From K189A clade bacterium (GTDB lineage: Bacteria > Pseudomonadota > Gammaproteobacteria > Pseudomonadales > Azotimanducaceae): 39,914 bases of DNA. A program made the translations under genes and the position numbers. Below are positions 25,384-33,824 of this stretch, piece by piece (position 1 is the first letter of the stretch; the number at the start of each line of letters is the position of its first letter). Under the pieces are notes generated by a model that ran no database searches, was not told where the DNA came from, and worked only from the letters and a program-made list of their open reading frames with translations. Location of the stretch: positions 1 through 39,914 of the forward strand of contig CACFGV010000018.1 of assembly GCA_902565895.1 (NCBI GenBank), in the 5' to 3' direction.

Positions 25384-26031
25384 AAGCTCTCCTCTCTTAA
25401 AGCGTTTGTTCTTTTCAGTGCCAGGGGTTTTGCTGCAAAGCTGTCGCCGGGACAGCCCCTAGCGACGCAGGCCATATTAATGTCTTCTGCAAGAATGTTA
25501 GCGAATTCGCGCAGGATGTCCGAGCGCATTAAGTCTTGACCATTGATGGCCTTACCAAGGCCACGACCCCAGGCCGCCAACTCGATACCGTAACATAGCG
25601 CGCTCGAATCAAAGCTCCTTTCGCTGAGCCACGAAAATCGTTTAGTCGACGCTACCCTGGCGGAGTTGATGTTTGCCCACGTATGCATCACTGGAGCGGG
25701 TGTTGCGCTTGGGCTTTGTGGTGCTTATTTCGGCCATGTTACGCGACTGCGCTTCGTCTAAGGCTGGCACAGTCAATGGGTGAGTGTGCTAGGGCTGGGT
25801 GTTCGTGGAAGCGGGCGCACGTTTGACAGGCTCAATGATGTCGGCGAGCACCCTTTTGGATAAGGGGTCTGTCTAATGGCCGCGCGCTTTGTCGGCCTAT
25901 CACAGCCTGCTCGAATTCCACGAGGTGCTCCCTGATTTTATTGCTTTATTGGAGCGCGTCGATGTCAGCAGAAGGCGCGGCCCAAGTGCCTTGATAAGCA
26001 GCAATTTTAGTCGTTCTAAAGACCCGGTAGC
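25384..26031. other. 650-bp stretch without a supported gene
   Basis: Several short frames exist, but none has a recognisable family together with a ribosome binding site. A minus-strand frame (25260-25691) runs into the synthetase start and has no recognised similarity. A plus-strand stretch of 55 codons without start (25594-25758) ends in a hydrophobic, glycine-rich segment that could be the tail of a lost membrane protein. The promoter of the synthetase gene must lie here, but I see no clear consensus. The stretch may be a degraded gene. Confidence 0.4.
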
Positions 26032-26388
26032 TCAGCGTTGGCGCAGTGTTGTCACCCGTTCATGGCCTAACAAAACCGTGGCAATACAGCCATTGGTGGT
26101 GTCCATTAGGTACAATAAGTAGACGGGGAGGAATGTCATGCCGCCAAATAACGCTAGGACACTCAACCCTAAACCAGCCGCGCTGAACTGATTGCGCCAA
26201 GCCACCCAGATGGCGCTTAGGATTAGGAAACCCATGAAGTCCAGGTTAAATTGACCGAACCAGTTCATGGCGAAAATTGCGCCAAAGAAAGCTGGAAAAA
26301 GCTGCATGCTATGGTTGCTGACTACGATGACTGTGTAAGCGACGAGTGTCAGCAGAAAAGCGCCAAGGAAGATCCTAAACGAATACAC
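26032..26388 (-). CDS. hypothetical membrane protein (118 aa)
   Basis: Three to four hydrophobic segments (about 6-26, 31-46, 50-64 and 72-94) separated by short loops indicate an inner-membrane protein. The conserved-looking GQFNLDFMGFLILSAIWVAWRN core is familiar from small uncharacterised proteobacterial proteins, but I cannot name the family. It stands alone downstream of the cupin gene on the same strand. Confidence 0.6.
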   Translation of the reverse strand: MYSFRIFLGAFLLTLVAYTVIVVSNHSMQLFPAFFGAIFAMNWFGQFNLDFMGFLILSAIWVAWRNQFSAAGLGLSVLALFGGMTFLPVYLLYLMDTTNGCIATVLLGHERVTTLRQR

Positions 26389-26469
26389 GGTAAATGACTC
26401 CGCGACTTAAGTAGAGCGTTATTCTAGCTCCCGTCGCTTGAAAATACCATCGTGCCTAACAAATCCGAT

Positions 26470-26925
26470 TCAGCGAGCTCTGGCGTTGATTTTTGCCAAT
26501 ATGGGTTCCGTTGTGGACTGGCTTAGTACGCTGCCATCTTTTGTCAAGGTCTCTGCCAGCAAGCCGTCTGGCGCGTACAAACTAAATAACACCAACGCTC
26601 CTTCTGGCCCGCCGCGCTCCATGTGTACGTCGCCTGGCCCTTTATGTGCGTAGTCACCGACTTTGCGTATGCGGCTGCTTAACTCAGCACCGGTTTCAGG
26701 ATCTACATCAATCACATGCAGTTCGCCTTCCAGCACCAAGGACGTGGTGTCGGCGCTGTGTCGATGAAAATGACAGTAACTGTTAGGTTCCCAGCGATAG
26801 AGCAAGTCGACGTGGCCGTCTGCTCTGGCATTGAGCAGTGCCGACCAATAGTCGATGGGGTAGTCGAATTTGTCGCTGCCCGTGTAGTGCTTCCAGCGCA
26901 GCGCGTCATTGTCGTAAAGGTTCAT
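26470..26925 (-). CDS. cupin-domain protein
   Basis: This is a 151-aa single-domain cupin. HFHRH (about 52-56) and a downstream Glu in LVLEGEL are cupin motif 1; VGDYAHKGPGDVHMERGG is motif 2 with the last metal-binding His. It resembles ChrR-type or dioxygenase-like cupins of unknown substrate. ATG 26925 has a strong AGGAGAG ribosome binding site. Palindromic AT-rich sequence at 26941-26962 lies just upstream. The N-terminal YDNDALRWKHYTGSDKF region is outside the core and of unknown role. Confidence 0.72.
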   Translation of the reverse strand: MNLYDNDALRWKHYTGSDKFDYPIDYWSALLNARADGHVDLLYRWEPNSYCHFHRHSADTTSLVLEGELHVIDVDPETGAELSSRIRKVGDYAHKGPGDVHMERGGPEGALVLFSLYAPDGLLAETLTKDGSVLSQSTTEPILAKINARAR

Positions 26926-26940
26926 GCGGTTCTCTCCTAT

Positions 26941-26962
26941 ATCTTAATTTAAAGATTAATCT
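26941..26962. promoter_or_regulatory. overlapping AT-rich palindromes upstream of the cupin gene
   Basis: ATCTT/AAGAT arms (26941-26956) and the perfect 10-bp palindrome AGATTAATCT (26953-26962) overlap, giving three related half-sites within 22 bases, 15 bases before the cupin ATG. This arrangement suggests an operator for an unknown regulator. The site also faces the divergent flippase-like gene. Confidence 0.35.
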
Positions 26963-27053
26963 CTTGGCACGGCGCTCAAAACAGGTGAAACAGGCGCTGC
27001 AAAAGCGGCTGATTTAGGTAAAGTGACGCCTCGTCCGAAGCAATAGGTGTCCC

Positions 27054-28025
27054 TTGACCACAGCAACGCCGCAGTCCGAGCAACCCGCCAACAAAAAATC
27101 CGGCACTTTGGGTCGCATTATCTTTGCCTTCATTACCTTACTTTGTTTCGCCTACCTCTATTATCGCCTTAACGGTGCCGCAATGCGCGAGGGTCTGACC
27201 TTGGTGGCTTATATGACTCAGGTCTTTGCGACAGTGCAGTGGGGCGCTTGGCTGCTCATCATGGTGAGTTACTCGTTGTTCTACTTTAGCATTGATACCC
27301 TAGTAGTGAGCCGGGCCCTAAATTGGTTCATTACCGACATACGTTATCGAGACATTCTGCCGGTACGGGCCAGTGCTTATATAGTCTCACTGTTCAACGA
27401 GCAAGTCGGTAAGGGTGGCATGGCTTGGTACCTGCATCGGCGTCATCAGGTGCCGGGTTGGGAAGTCGGTTCTGTGATGTTGTTCATCATGTTCTGCGAA
27501 GTGTTCTACCTGCTTGCGTGGGCTAGTGTGGGTTATGCATTTGGTAGTGATGAACTGCCAGCGGCATTCAGCCTGATTCCTTGGCTCGGCCTTGCAGGTG
27601 CTTTTGTGTTAGTCATTTGGATCGCGTTTTTCCGTGGCAAATTGCTGCCGAACAACAACCTGCGGGACAAACCAATTTTTCATGCCTTTCGTGCGGCTCG
27701 GCCCTGGCATTACTTTGCGTTTTTCTTACTGCGATCGCCGGCGTTATTAGCTGCGGTCGCGGTCTATACCGCAGCGCTCAATCTTTTTGGGGTCGAGGCC
27801 AGCATGCTGAATTTATTGCCGCTGCTACCTGTGATTTTTTTCGCTGCCGCCGTGCCGACGCCCATGCGCGCCGCAGCGATCACGTTTTGGGTTGTGCTGT
27901 TTCCAGATAATGAAGGCCAGATGGCGGCGTTTGGATTCGTTCAGCACAATTTCTTTATTCTGTTTAACGCGGCTATTGGCTTGTTATTTTGGCGGCGTGC
28001 GCAACGAGATCTCTTTGGGTCTTAA
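27054..28025 (+). CDS. flippase-like / LPG-synthase-TM-type membrane protein
   Basis: This 323-aa integral membrane protein has seven to eight hydrophobic segments and a central FNEQVGKGGMAWYLHRRH loop. The polar loop and the helix pattern resemble the flippase-like (UPF0104, lysylphosphatidylglycerol-synthase membrane region) family; I assign it cautiously. The start is TTG 27054, preceded by AGGTG, and the first 20 residues are cytosolic and charged. It is followed 33 bases later by an SGNH hydrolase on the same strand, so they may be co-transcribed. Confidence 0.6.
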   Translation: MTTATPQSEQPANKKSGTLGRIIFAFITLLCFAYLYYRLNGAAMREGLTLVAYMTQVFATVQWGAWLLIMVSYSLFYFSIDTLVVSRALNWFITDIRYRDILPVRASAYIVSLFNEQVGKGGMAWYLHRRHQVPGWEVGSVMLFIMFCEVFYLLAWASVGYAFGSDELPAAFSLIPWLGLAGAFVLVIWIAFFRGKLLPNNNLRDKPIFHAFRAARPWHYFAFFLLRSPALLAAVAVYTAALNLFGVEASMLNLLPLLPVIFFAAAVPTPMRAAAITFWVVLFPDNEGQMAAFGFVQHNFFILFNAAIGLLFWRRAQRDLFGS

Positions 28026-28058
28026 CTTTTCAATCCACATGACTTTGGAGATAAGCAT

Positions 28059-28841
28059 ATGGCGCGCTTAGGGCAGTCTGTTCGTTTAATGGTGCTCTTT
28101 TCGTTGCTGTTGGGCTCGAGTATAGCCAGCGCCGCTGGGACGAAATTTCCAGAAAAAGTACTGTTCGTTGGCAATAGTTTTACCTACTACAACGACGGCC
28201 TGCACATGCACTACGGCAACCTGCTGCGCGCTGCTGGGTTGTATCAGGCGCAACGCAGCAATCTGCGCATGATGACGTTTTCTGGTTCTGGTCTTTGGGA
28301 GCACGAGGCAGCATTGCAAAGTGCTTTGACCAATGATCCTTGGCAAGCGGTCATCATGCACGACTACAGTAATGGCCCGATTACCCGTTGGGATCGGTTC
28401 GCTGCAGCTACAGATGCGCTGAGTCGGATTGCGCGCGATCACAGTGCGGAACCCATACTGTTTATGACATGGGCCTATGCCGACCAACCAGAGATGACCC
28501 TGGCGTTAGCAGCAGCCTATGTCCGCCGGGGCCAGGAGCTTGGTGCCCGCGTGATTCCGGTGGGTTTGGCGTTTGCAGCAGCAACTCGGGAGCTTGCGGA
28601 CATGTCGGTAAATTTATATTCGCCCGATATCGAAACATTCGAGAACGGTCAGCCGGTCTTTAAGGAAACGGTGAAACACCCCAGTCTTGCAGGAACCTAT
28701 TTGGCGGCGTGCACGGTTTTTACGGTTTTGACGGGTCGAAGTCCTGAGGGACTGATTTACACTGCCGGATTGGATGCGCAGTTGGCCGCCGCCTTGCAAC
28801 GGGTGGCCCACAGAACCGTACAAGATTTCCAAGAAAGCTAA
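28059..28841 (+). CDS. secreted SGNH/GDSL-type hydrolase
   Basis: The 260-aa protein has an N-terminal signal peptide (about 1-26, cleavage after ASA). FVGNSFTYYND contains the nucleophilic S40. The block-V histidine H207 is in KHPSLAGTYLAA, which matches the family's HPS..GtYLaA pattern. The aspartate normally three residues before this His is Thr204, so the catalytic triad may be incomplete or the acid supplied elsewhere. It is likely exported and acts on an extracytoplasmic ester or acyl-sugar. ATG 28059 follows TTGGAG. Confidence 0.72.
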   Translation: MARLGQSVRLMVLFSLLLGSSIASAAGTKFPEKVLFVGNSFTYYNDGLHMHYGNLLRAAGLYQAQRSNLRMMTFSGSGLWEHEAALQSALTNDPWQAVIMHDYSNGPITRWDRFAAATDALSRIARDHSAEPILFMTWAYADQPEMTLALAAAYVRRGQELGARVIPVGLAFAAATRELADMSVNLYSPDIETFENGQPVFKETVKHPSLAGTYLAACTVFTVLTGRSPEGLIYTAGLDAQLAAALQRVAHRTVQDFQES

Positions 28842-28917
28842 ACTACCCTTATACGACGGGTGCGGGCGTGGTAATCTTCGCGCGCGTTTTGTACCGAGTT
28901 GGGATAAGGGGACAAGT

Positions 28918-29979
28918 ATGTCAGTTGGTACCGATGACTTGAGAATCGGCTCGATCACCGAGTTGATGGAGCCGCAGGCATTGATCGAAGAGATGCCGCC
29001 CTCGACTGCGGCGGTTGCTACGGTGAGCAAAGCTCGTCAAGCAATACACAGTATTTTGTGCGGCGACGACGATCGTCTGGTTACGGTGGTTGGCCCTTGT
29101 TCGATTCATGATACGGATGCCGCGCTGGAATACGCTGGGTTTTTGCAAGAAACCGCCGATGCATTGGCGGATGATCTGTGCGTGGTGATGCGCGTGTATT
29201 TTGAGAAACCGCGCACAACGGTTGGTTGGAAGGGCCTGATAAACGACCCGGATTTGAACAATACCTTTCAAATTAATAAGGGGCTTAAGCGCGCTCGGGG
29301 TTTGCTGGCACAGCTTGCTGAACAAGGCTTGGCAGCGGGTACCGAGTATTTAGATCTGATCAGTCCGCAATATCTTGCGGATCTGGTGTCTTGGGGCGCT
29401 ATTGGTGCGCGCACTACCGAAAGCCAGACCCATCGTGAACTGGCATCGGGCTTGTCTTGTCCTGTGGGTTTTAAGAATGCCACTGACGGTGACATTCAGG
29501 TTGCTGTGGATGCCATTCGTTCCGCTTCTCAGTCGCATCACTTTCTGTCGGTAACCAAGCAAGGTCGTTCAGCGATTTTTCAAACGGCGGGCAATGAAGA
29601 CTGCCATGTCATTTTGCGTGGCGGTAAGCACGCAAACTACGATATGTTCTCGGTGCAGGACACTGCGGCGATGCTTACCGGTGCAGGTTTACCGCCGCGC
29701 ATCATGATCGATGCTAGTCATGCTAACAGTCGCAAAGTACCGGCACGACAGATTGATGTAGTCAACGACATAGCGGCTCAGGTAGGTCGGGGTAATGAAG
29801 ATATTTTTGGCGTAATGATCGAAAGTAACTTGGTAGAAGGCCGTCAAGATGTGTTGGACGGTCAGCCTCTGACCTATGGGCAGAGCATTACCGATGCGTG
29901 TGTGGCTTGGAGCGATACGCAACCGTTGTTAGAGAACTTAGCGCAAGCGGTTAGGCAGCGTCGCACGCTGCGTAAATAA
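28918..29979 (+). CDS. aroG: 3-deoxy-7-phosphoheptulonate (DAHP) synthase, class I
   Basis: This is a 353-aa class I DAHP synthase, first enzyme of the shikimate pathway: phosphoenolpyruvate plus erythrose 4-phosphate to DAHP. GPCSIHD (about 57-63), KPRTTVGWKGL, LDLISPQYLADLVSWGAIGARTTESQ and the metal residues in IMIDASHANS are all present, and length matches AroF/G/H. The symbol aroG stands for the family; feedback specificity (Phe, Tyr or Trp) cannot be told. The frame is open back to 28774, but ATG 28918 has an AAGGGG ribosome binding site and matches the family's N-terminus. It is the one clearly biosynthetic gene in a catabolic region. Confidence 0.93.
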   Translation: MSVGTDDLRIGSITELMEPQALIEEMPPSTAAVATVSKARQAIHSILCGDDDRLVTVVGPCSIHDTDAALEYAGFLQETADALADDLCVVMRVYFEKPRTTVGWKGLINDPDLNNTFQINKGLKRARGLLAQLAEQGLAAGTEYLDLISPQYLADLVSWGAIGARTTESQTHRELASGLSCPVGFKNATDGDIQVAVDAIRSASQSHHFLSVTKQGRSAIFQTAGNEDCHVILRGGKHANYDMFSVQDTAAMLTGAGLPPRIMIDASHANSRKVPARQIDVVNDIAAQVGRGNEDIFGVMIESNLVEGRQDVLDGQPLTYGQSITDACVAWSDTQPLLENLAQAVRQRRTLRK

Positions 29980-29981
29980 AA

Positions 29982-30004
29982 AACGCCCGACTTGATCGGG
30001 CGTT
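29982..30004. terminator. bidirectional terminator between DAHP synthase and monooxygenase
   Basis: A perfect 9-bp stem AACGCCCGA (29982-29990)/TCGGGCGTT (29996-30004) has a 5-base loop. On the minus strand it is followed by a T-run, just after the monooxygenase stop at 30008. On the plus strand it sits directly after the DAHP synthase stop with a weaker GGTTT tail. It serves the convergent pair. Confidence 0.8.
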
Positions 30005-30007
30005 GGT

Positions 30008-31564
30008 TTAAGAAAACGTTAGCAGCCGCTCGGCACCACCGCCTTCTGCGCCTAGAAGGTGTTTTAGATAATCCTCGTATGACTCCATCCACATACCCTG
30101 ACTACGTTCGCGGCCAGCCTGCTGATCGGTCTTAGTGCTCTTCATGTACCAATTGTTGCAGCGTAACCAGACCTTGCCATCGGAACTGACCCTACAGCGT
30201 TCCGTCCAGTCGTTGATTGCCGCTTGGGTAGGTTCGACTTCGCTATGACCTTGACTGTGCATTGAGGAAACTAGGCCAGCGATGTACTTAGCTTGTTCTT
30301 CGCACAGTAGCGTGACATTGGTGACCGGATTCAAACTCTGAGGACCAATCATCATATAAAAATTTGGCATATTGCCCACATGCAATCCCCATAGAGATTT
30401 CGGTCTGGTCATCTGGAAATTATTGGCCTCGTTGGCACCAAACTCATCGGCCAGAGTCTTGCCGTCGCGACCGGTCACCGGGAACGGAATGTGGTTGCTA
30501 TCAAATCCGGTGGCAAAAATAAGTACTTCAACATCGTGTTGATCGCCGCTGGCCATGACCACGCCGGTTTCACTGACCGAAACAACACCACCGGGATCGT
30601 TAATCAGAGTTACATGAGGTTTGTTAAAGGTGCTGTAGTAATCGTCGATGAACAGGACCCGTTTACAAAAAAACGGGTAGTCCGGAGTCAGTAGCTCGGC
30701 CAACTCAGGATCTTCAACTTCTTTGCGAATGCGTTTGGCGATGCCGGCGCAAATGGCGGCATTTTGTTCTTCGTCATGCAGCATGTCGAAGGTAAACAGC
30801 GCTTCAGGGTCCGGTGGTGAGTTGCCCTGCCAATCTACATGACGCAACTTTTCGCTATAACCGCCTGTTTTGAATGCGTCAACAATCTCGGGCGGGGTAG
30901 GTTCGTCATCCCTGGGCATCGCCCAAGTGGGAGTGCGTTGAAAAACGGTTAGGGTGTCGACGTCATCCACAATGGAGGTAATGACTTGGGCGGCTGAAGC
31001 GCCGGTACCGATAATGCCGACGCGCTTGCCGCGCAAATTCACGCTGTAGTCCCAGCGCGCAGTGTGGAAGCTTTGACCCTGAAAACGGTCTACCCCGGGG
31101 ATCTCTGGCATACGCGGACTCGATAAAGGACCGTTCGCGCAAACTACGTGAGCCGTGGTAATTGTTTCAGCGGCGCAGTCATTGGCGGTGTCCCACGTAG
31201 TCAACTGCCAAGTGGCTGTATCGAGGTAGGTGACGTCCAACACCTTGCGTGAGAAGCGGATGTGGTCGCGGATCTTGCAATGGTCAGCCAGTCGCTCCGC
31301 GTAGTCCGCGATTTCGGTTTGATTAACGTATTTTTTAGACGGAATAAAACCGGTTTGGTCCAAGAACGGCAAATAGGTATAAGACGGTACGTCACAAGCG
31401 GCGCCAGGATATCCGCCGACACCGCCGTGGCTCCATACCCCACCTAAGCCTGCGCCCATCTCCAACACGCAGAAGTTATCGACGCCGGATTCGCGTAAAA
31501 AATGCGCGCACAGCATTCCCGAGAAACCGCAACCGACAATAGCAACGTCAAACTTCTTATCCAT
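30008..31564 (-). CDS. Baeyer-Villiger-type flavin monooxygenase
   Basis: This is a 518-aa FAD/NADPH enzyme. GCGFSG (11-16) is the FAD Rossmann motif. GGVWSHGGVGGYPGAACD (41-58) is the second family signature. The fingerprint FQGQSFHTARWD (161-172) ends in Asp, one of the two accepted variants of the Baeyer-Villiger motif. GTGASA (186-191) binds NADPH. It would insert oxygen into a ketone to form an ester or lactone. It is divergent from the MerR/carboxylase operon across a 163-bp spacer with two palindromes, so it may be in the same regulon. The ketone substrate is unknown. Confidence 0.9.
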   Translation of the reverse strand: MDKKFDVAIVGCGFSGMLCAHFLRESGVDNFCVLEMGAGLGGVWSHGGVGGYPGAACDVPSYTYLPFLDQTGFIPSKKYVNQTEIADYAERLADHCKIRDHIRFSRKVLDVTYLDTATWQLTTWDTANDCAAETITTAHVVCANGPLSSPRMPEIPGVDRFQGQSFHTARWDYSVNLRGKRVGIIGTGASAAQVITSIVDDVDTLTVFQRTPTWAMPRDDEPTPPEIVDAFKTGGYSEKLRHVDWQGNSPPDPEALFTFDMLHDEEQNAAICAGIAKRIRKEVEDPELAELLTPDYPFFCKRVLFIDDYYSTFNKPHVTLINDPGGVVSVSETGVVMASGDQHDVEVLIFATGFDSNHIPFPVTGRDGKTLADEFGANEANNFQMTRPKSLWGLHVGNMPNFYMMIGPQSLNPVTNVTLLCEEQAKYIAGLVSSMHSQGHSEVEPTQAAINDWTERCRVSSDGKVWLRCNNWYMKSTKTDQQAGRERSQGMWMESYEDYLKHLLGAEGGGAERLLTFS

Positions 31565-31619
31565 GAAAAATCTCTGAAGAGCGTTAGAACTTAGGCGGGT
31601 ACCCTAGTCGTTTCTGGCC

Positions 31620-31638
31620 CTAGATTTCAATCTAGATT
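31620..31638. promoter_or_regulatory. overlapping palindromes in the monooxygenase promoter
   Basis: CTAGATT (31620-31626) and AATCTAG (31629-31635) form perfect arms, overlapping the 10-bp palindrome AATCTAGATT (31629-31638). A consensus TTGACA (minus strand, 31643-31638) touches it. No matching -10 is visible for the monooxygenase, which may mean activator dependence. Confidence 0.4.
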
Positions 31639-31680
31639 GTCAAATTGATCGGCTTCGTCGAAGCGGTTGCGAAAAATAAC

Positions 31681-31698
31681 GTTTACGTTAACGTAAAC
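31681..31698. promoter_or_regulatory. perfect 18-bp palindrome, probable MerR/LiuR operator
   Basis: GTTTACGTTAACGTAAAC is a perfect palindrome, 30 bases before the MerR start. From memory it resembles the LiuR sites of gamma-proteobacterial leucine/isovalerate regulons (TTTACGT-rich dyads). A further half-site ACGTAAA is at 31721-31727. Confidence 0.65.
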
Positions 31699-31727
31699 CA
31701 GGAGCCTACTTAGAAATCACACGTAAA

Positions 31728-32177
31728 TTGAAGAAAACCATAGGCAAAGCGCAGAGTTCAGCTGATGGCGTTCAGGCAGTGGATGAACGGTACAGCATTC
31801 GCGATCTGGCTAAAGACTTTGCGGTAACCACTCGTGCGCTGCGGTTCTATGAGGAGCGGGGACTGCTGCGCCCTCAACGCAAAGGCCAAAGCAGAATCTA
31901 CAGCGCAGCAGACAGGGTGCGCCTTACATTAATCCTGCGTGGTAAGCGTTTAGGCTTCACTTTGGATGAAAGCGCTGAGCTGATCGCCATGTACGACCCC
32001 AGCGGTAACAATGCAGGCCAGTTGCAAGCGTTGATCGATAAAATTCAGGAAAAGCAGCAGCGTATCAACGCGCAAAAACGCGAGATAGAACTGATGCTAA
32101 GCGACCTAAAAGAGTGGGAGCAGCGTTCCCTCAAGGCATTAACCGAGCTCAGTCGTGGCACCAAACAGAATCAGTAA
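31728..32177 (+). CDS. MerR-family regulator (LiuR-like)
   Basis: This is a 149-aa MerR protein. Winged-helix residues about 22-90 include YSIRDLAKDFAVTTRALRFYEERGLL and the IYSAADRVRLTLILRGKRLGF wing. A C-terminal coiled coil (about 105-140) mediates dimerisation and there is no metal-binding cysteine. It precedes the carboxylase genes by 28 bases and, with the palindrome upstream, fits LiuR, the regulator of leucine/isovalerate degradation. The start is TTG 31728 with no good ribosome binding site; the 20 residues before the domain are not conserved-looking, so the true start may be further downstream, for example GTG 31779. Confidence 0.82.
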   Translation: MKKTIGKAQSSADGVQAVDERYSIRDLAKDFAVTTRALRFYEERGLLRPQRKGQSRIYSAADRVRLTLILRGKRLGFTLDESAELIAMYDPSGNNAGQLQALIDKIQEKQQRINAQKREIELMLSDLKEWEQRSLKALTELSRGTKQNQ

Positions 32178-32205
32178 GCACGAATAAAGTGTGAGAGGGA
32201 GACTT

Positions 32206-33816
32206 ATGAACCAAATTGACAGTGCTGTGAACCCACGGTCTAAAGAGTTCGCCGAAAACGCGGAGCATATGCAGACATTGGTGGATGATCTGCGACAACA
32301 AGTTGCCCGTATTGCCCAGGGAGGTGGCGAACGCTACCAGCAGCGGCACAAGTCTCGGGGCAAGTTACTCGTGCGAGAACGCATTGATGCGTTGTTAGAT
32401 CCGGGTGCGCCTTTCTTAGAACTCTCGCAACTGGCCGCTTTTGATATGTACGGTAAGGACGATGTGCCCGCTGCCGGGCTGGTCACAGGTATTGGTCGAG
32501 TGTCCGGTCAGGAATGCGTGATTGTAGCGAATGATGCAACGGTGAAAGGCGGCACTTATTACCCCGTGTCAGTAAAAAAGCATCTGCGTGCCCAGGACAT
32601 TGCGCAACAAAATCATCTGCCTTGCATCTATTTGGTGGATTCGGGTGGCGCGAACTTGCCGAACCAAGATGAGGTATTTCCAGACAAGGAGCACTTTGGT
32701 CGGATTTTTTTCAATCAAGCGAATATGTCTGCGCAAAACATTCCGCAAATTGCCGTGGTTATGGGTTCGTGTACCGCCGGTGGTGCCTATGTGCCGGCAA
32801 TGGCGGATGAAGCCATTATTGTGCGTAACCAAGGCACCATATTTCTTGGTGGTCCGCCGCTGGTAAAAATGGCCACGGGTGAAGAGGTGACCGCCGAAGA
32901 ACTGGGTGGCGCAGACGTCCATACTCGGACATCGGGTGTTGCAGATCACTATGCGCGAAATGATCACCATGCGCTGCAGCTGGCTCGGCAGGCGGTCAGC
33001 CGTTTGCATCGAGTTAAGCCCGCAGTTGTAGATCTTGCCGAAGCTAAAGAGCCCCTTTACTCGGCCAGCGATTTACTTGGCATCGTGCCTAAAAATGTTC
33101 GCAAACCCTTAGACGTGCGGGAAATCATTGCGCGGATCGTGGATGGTTCTGAATTCGACGAATTCAAAGCGTTATTTGGTACCACGTTGGTATGTGGGTT
33201 TGCGCGGCTATACGGTATGCCCCTAGGGATTGTGGCTAACAGTGGTGTGTTGTTTAGCGAGTCGGCGCAAAAGGGCGCGCACTTTATCGAACTGTGCGCC
33301 CAACGCAAGGTGCCCTTGCTGTTTTTGCAAAACATCACCGGTTTTATGGTCGGTCAGCAATACGAAGCCAGTGGCATTGCTAAACATGGCGCTAAGTTAG
33401 TGACCGCGGTAGCGTGTGCCAAGGTGCCCAAGTTGACCCTAATTGTCGGCAACTCTTACGGCGCTGGTAATTACGGAATGTGTGGCCGAGCTTATGAGCC
33501 AAATTTCTTGTTTATGTGGCCCAACGCGCGGATTTCGGTGATGGGCGGGGAGCAAGCGGCGGGAGTGCTGGCTCAGGTGCGGCGCGGCCAAATTGAGGGC
33601 GCTGGAGAAGCATGGTCAGCACAAGACGAGCAGGTCTTTAAACAACCAATCCTTGATGACTTCGAGACTCAGAGCCATCCCTACTATGCCAGTGCACGAC
33701 TCTGGGATGACGGCATCATTGACCCAACGCAAACGCGCCGCGTGCTAGGCCTGGCTCTGTCTGCAACATTGAACAAACCCATCGAAGAGACACGCTTTGG
33801 CGTGTTCAGGATGTAA
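32206..33816 (+). CDS. liuB: methylcrotonyl-CoA carboxylase-type carboxyltransferase subunit
   Basis: This is a 536-aa carboxyltransferase beta subunit. It has a crotonase-fold N-half with the [15 protein letters not shown] and [17 protein letters not shown] blocks typical of 3-methylcrotonyl-CoA carboxylase. [12 protein letters not shown] forms an oxyanion site. The C-half contains [21 protein letters not shown] and [17 protein letters not shown]. The closest functional type, from motif style, is MccB/LiuB; geranyl-CoA carboxylase is an alternative. ATG 32206 follows GAGGGAG at good spacing. The biotin subunit follows 8 bases later. The LiuR-like regulator just upstream supports leucine or isoprenoid degradation. 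Confidence 0.88.
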   Translation: MNQIDSAVNPRSKEFAENAEHMQTLVDDLRQQVARIAQGGGERYQQRHKSRGKLLVRERIDALLDPGAPFLELSQLAAFDMYGKDDVPAAGLVTGIGRVSGQECVIVANDATVKGGTYYPVSVKKHLRAQDIAQQNHLPCIYLVDSGGANLPNQDEVFPDKEHFGRIFFNQANMSAQNIPQIAVVMGSCTAGGAYVPAMADEAIIVRNQGTIFLGGPPLVKMATGEEVTAEELGGADVHTRTSGVADHYARNDHHALQLARQAVSRLHRVKPAVVDLAEAKEPLYSASDLLGIVPKNVRKPLDVREIIARIVDGSEFDEFKALFGTTLVCGFARLYGMPLGIVANSGVLFSESAQKGAHFIELCAQRKVPLLFLQNITGFMVGQQYEASGIAKHGAKLVTAVACAKVPKLTLIVGNSYGAGNYGMCGRAYEPNFLFMWPNARISVMGGEQAAGVLAQVRRGQIEGAGEAWSAQDEQVFKQPILDDFETQSHPYYASARLWDDGIIDPTQTRRVLGLALSATLNKPIEETRFGVFRM

Positions 33817-33824
33817 GGCGCACT

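Noticed and set aside
25260-25691. 144-codon minus-strand frame upstream of the acyl-CoA synthetase
   Set aside because: It shows no recognisable family, overlaps the synthetase start and has no good ribosome binding site.
25594-25758. 55-codon plus-strand stretch ending in a hydrophobic segment
   Set aside because: It has no start codon near its beginning and no family; at most it is a remnant.
25889-26122. 77-codon plus-strand frame
   Set aside because: It overlaps the membrane protein on the other strand and has no recognisable similarity or ribosome binding site.
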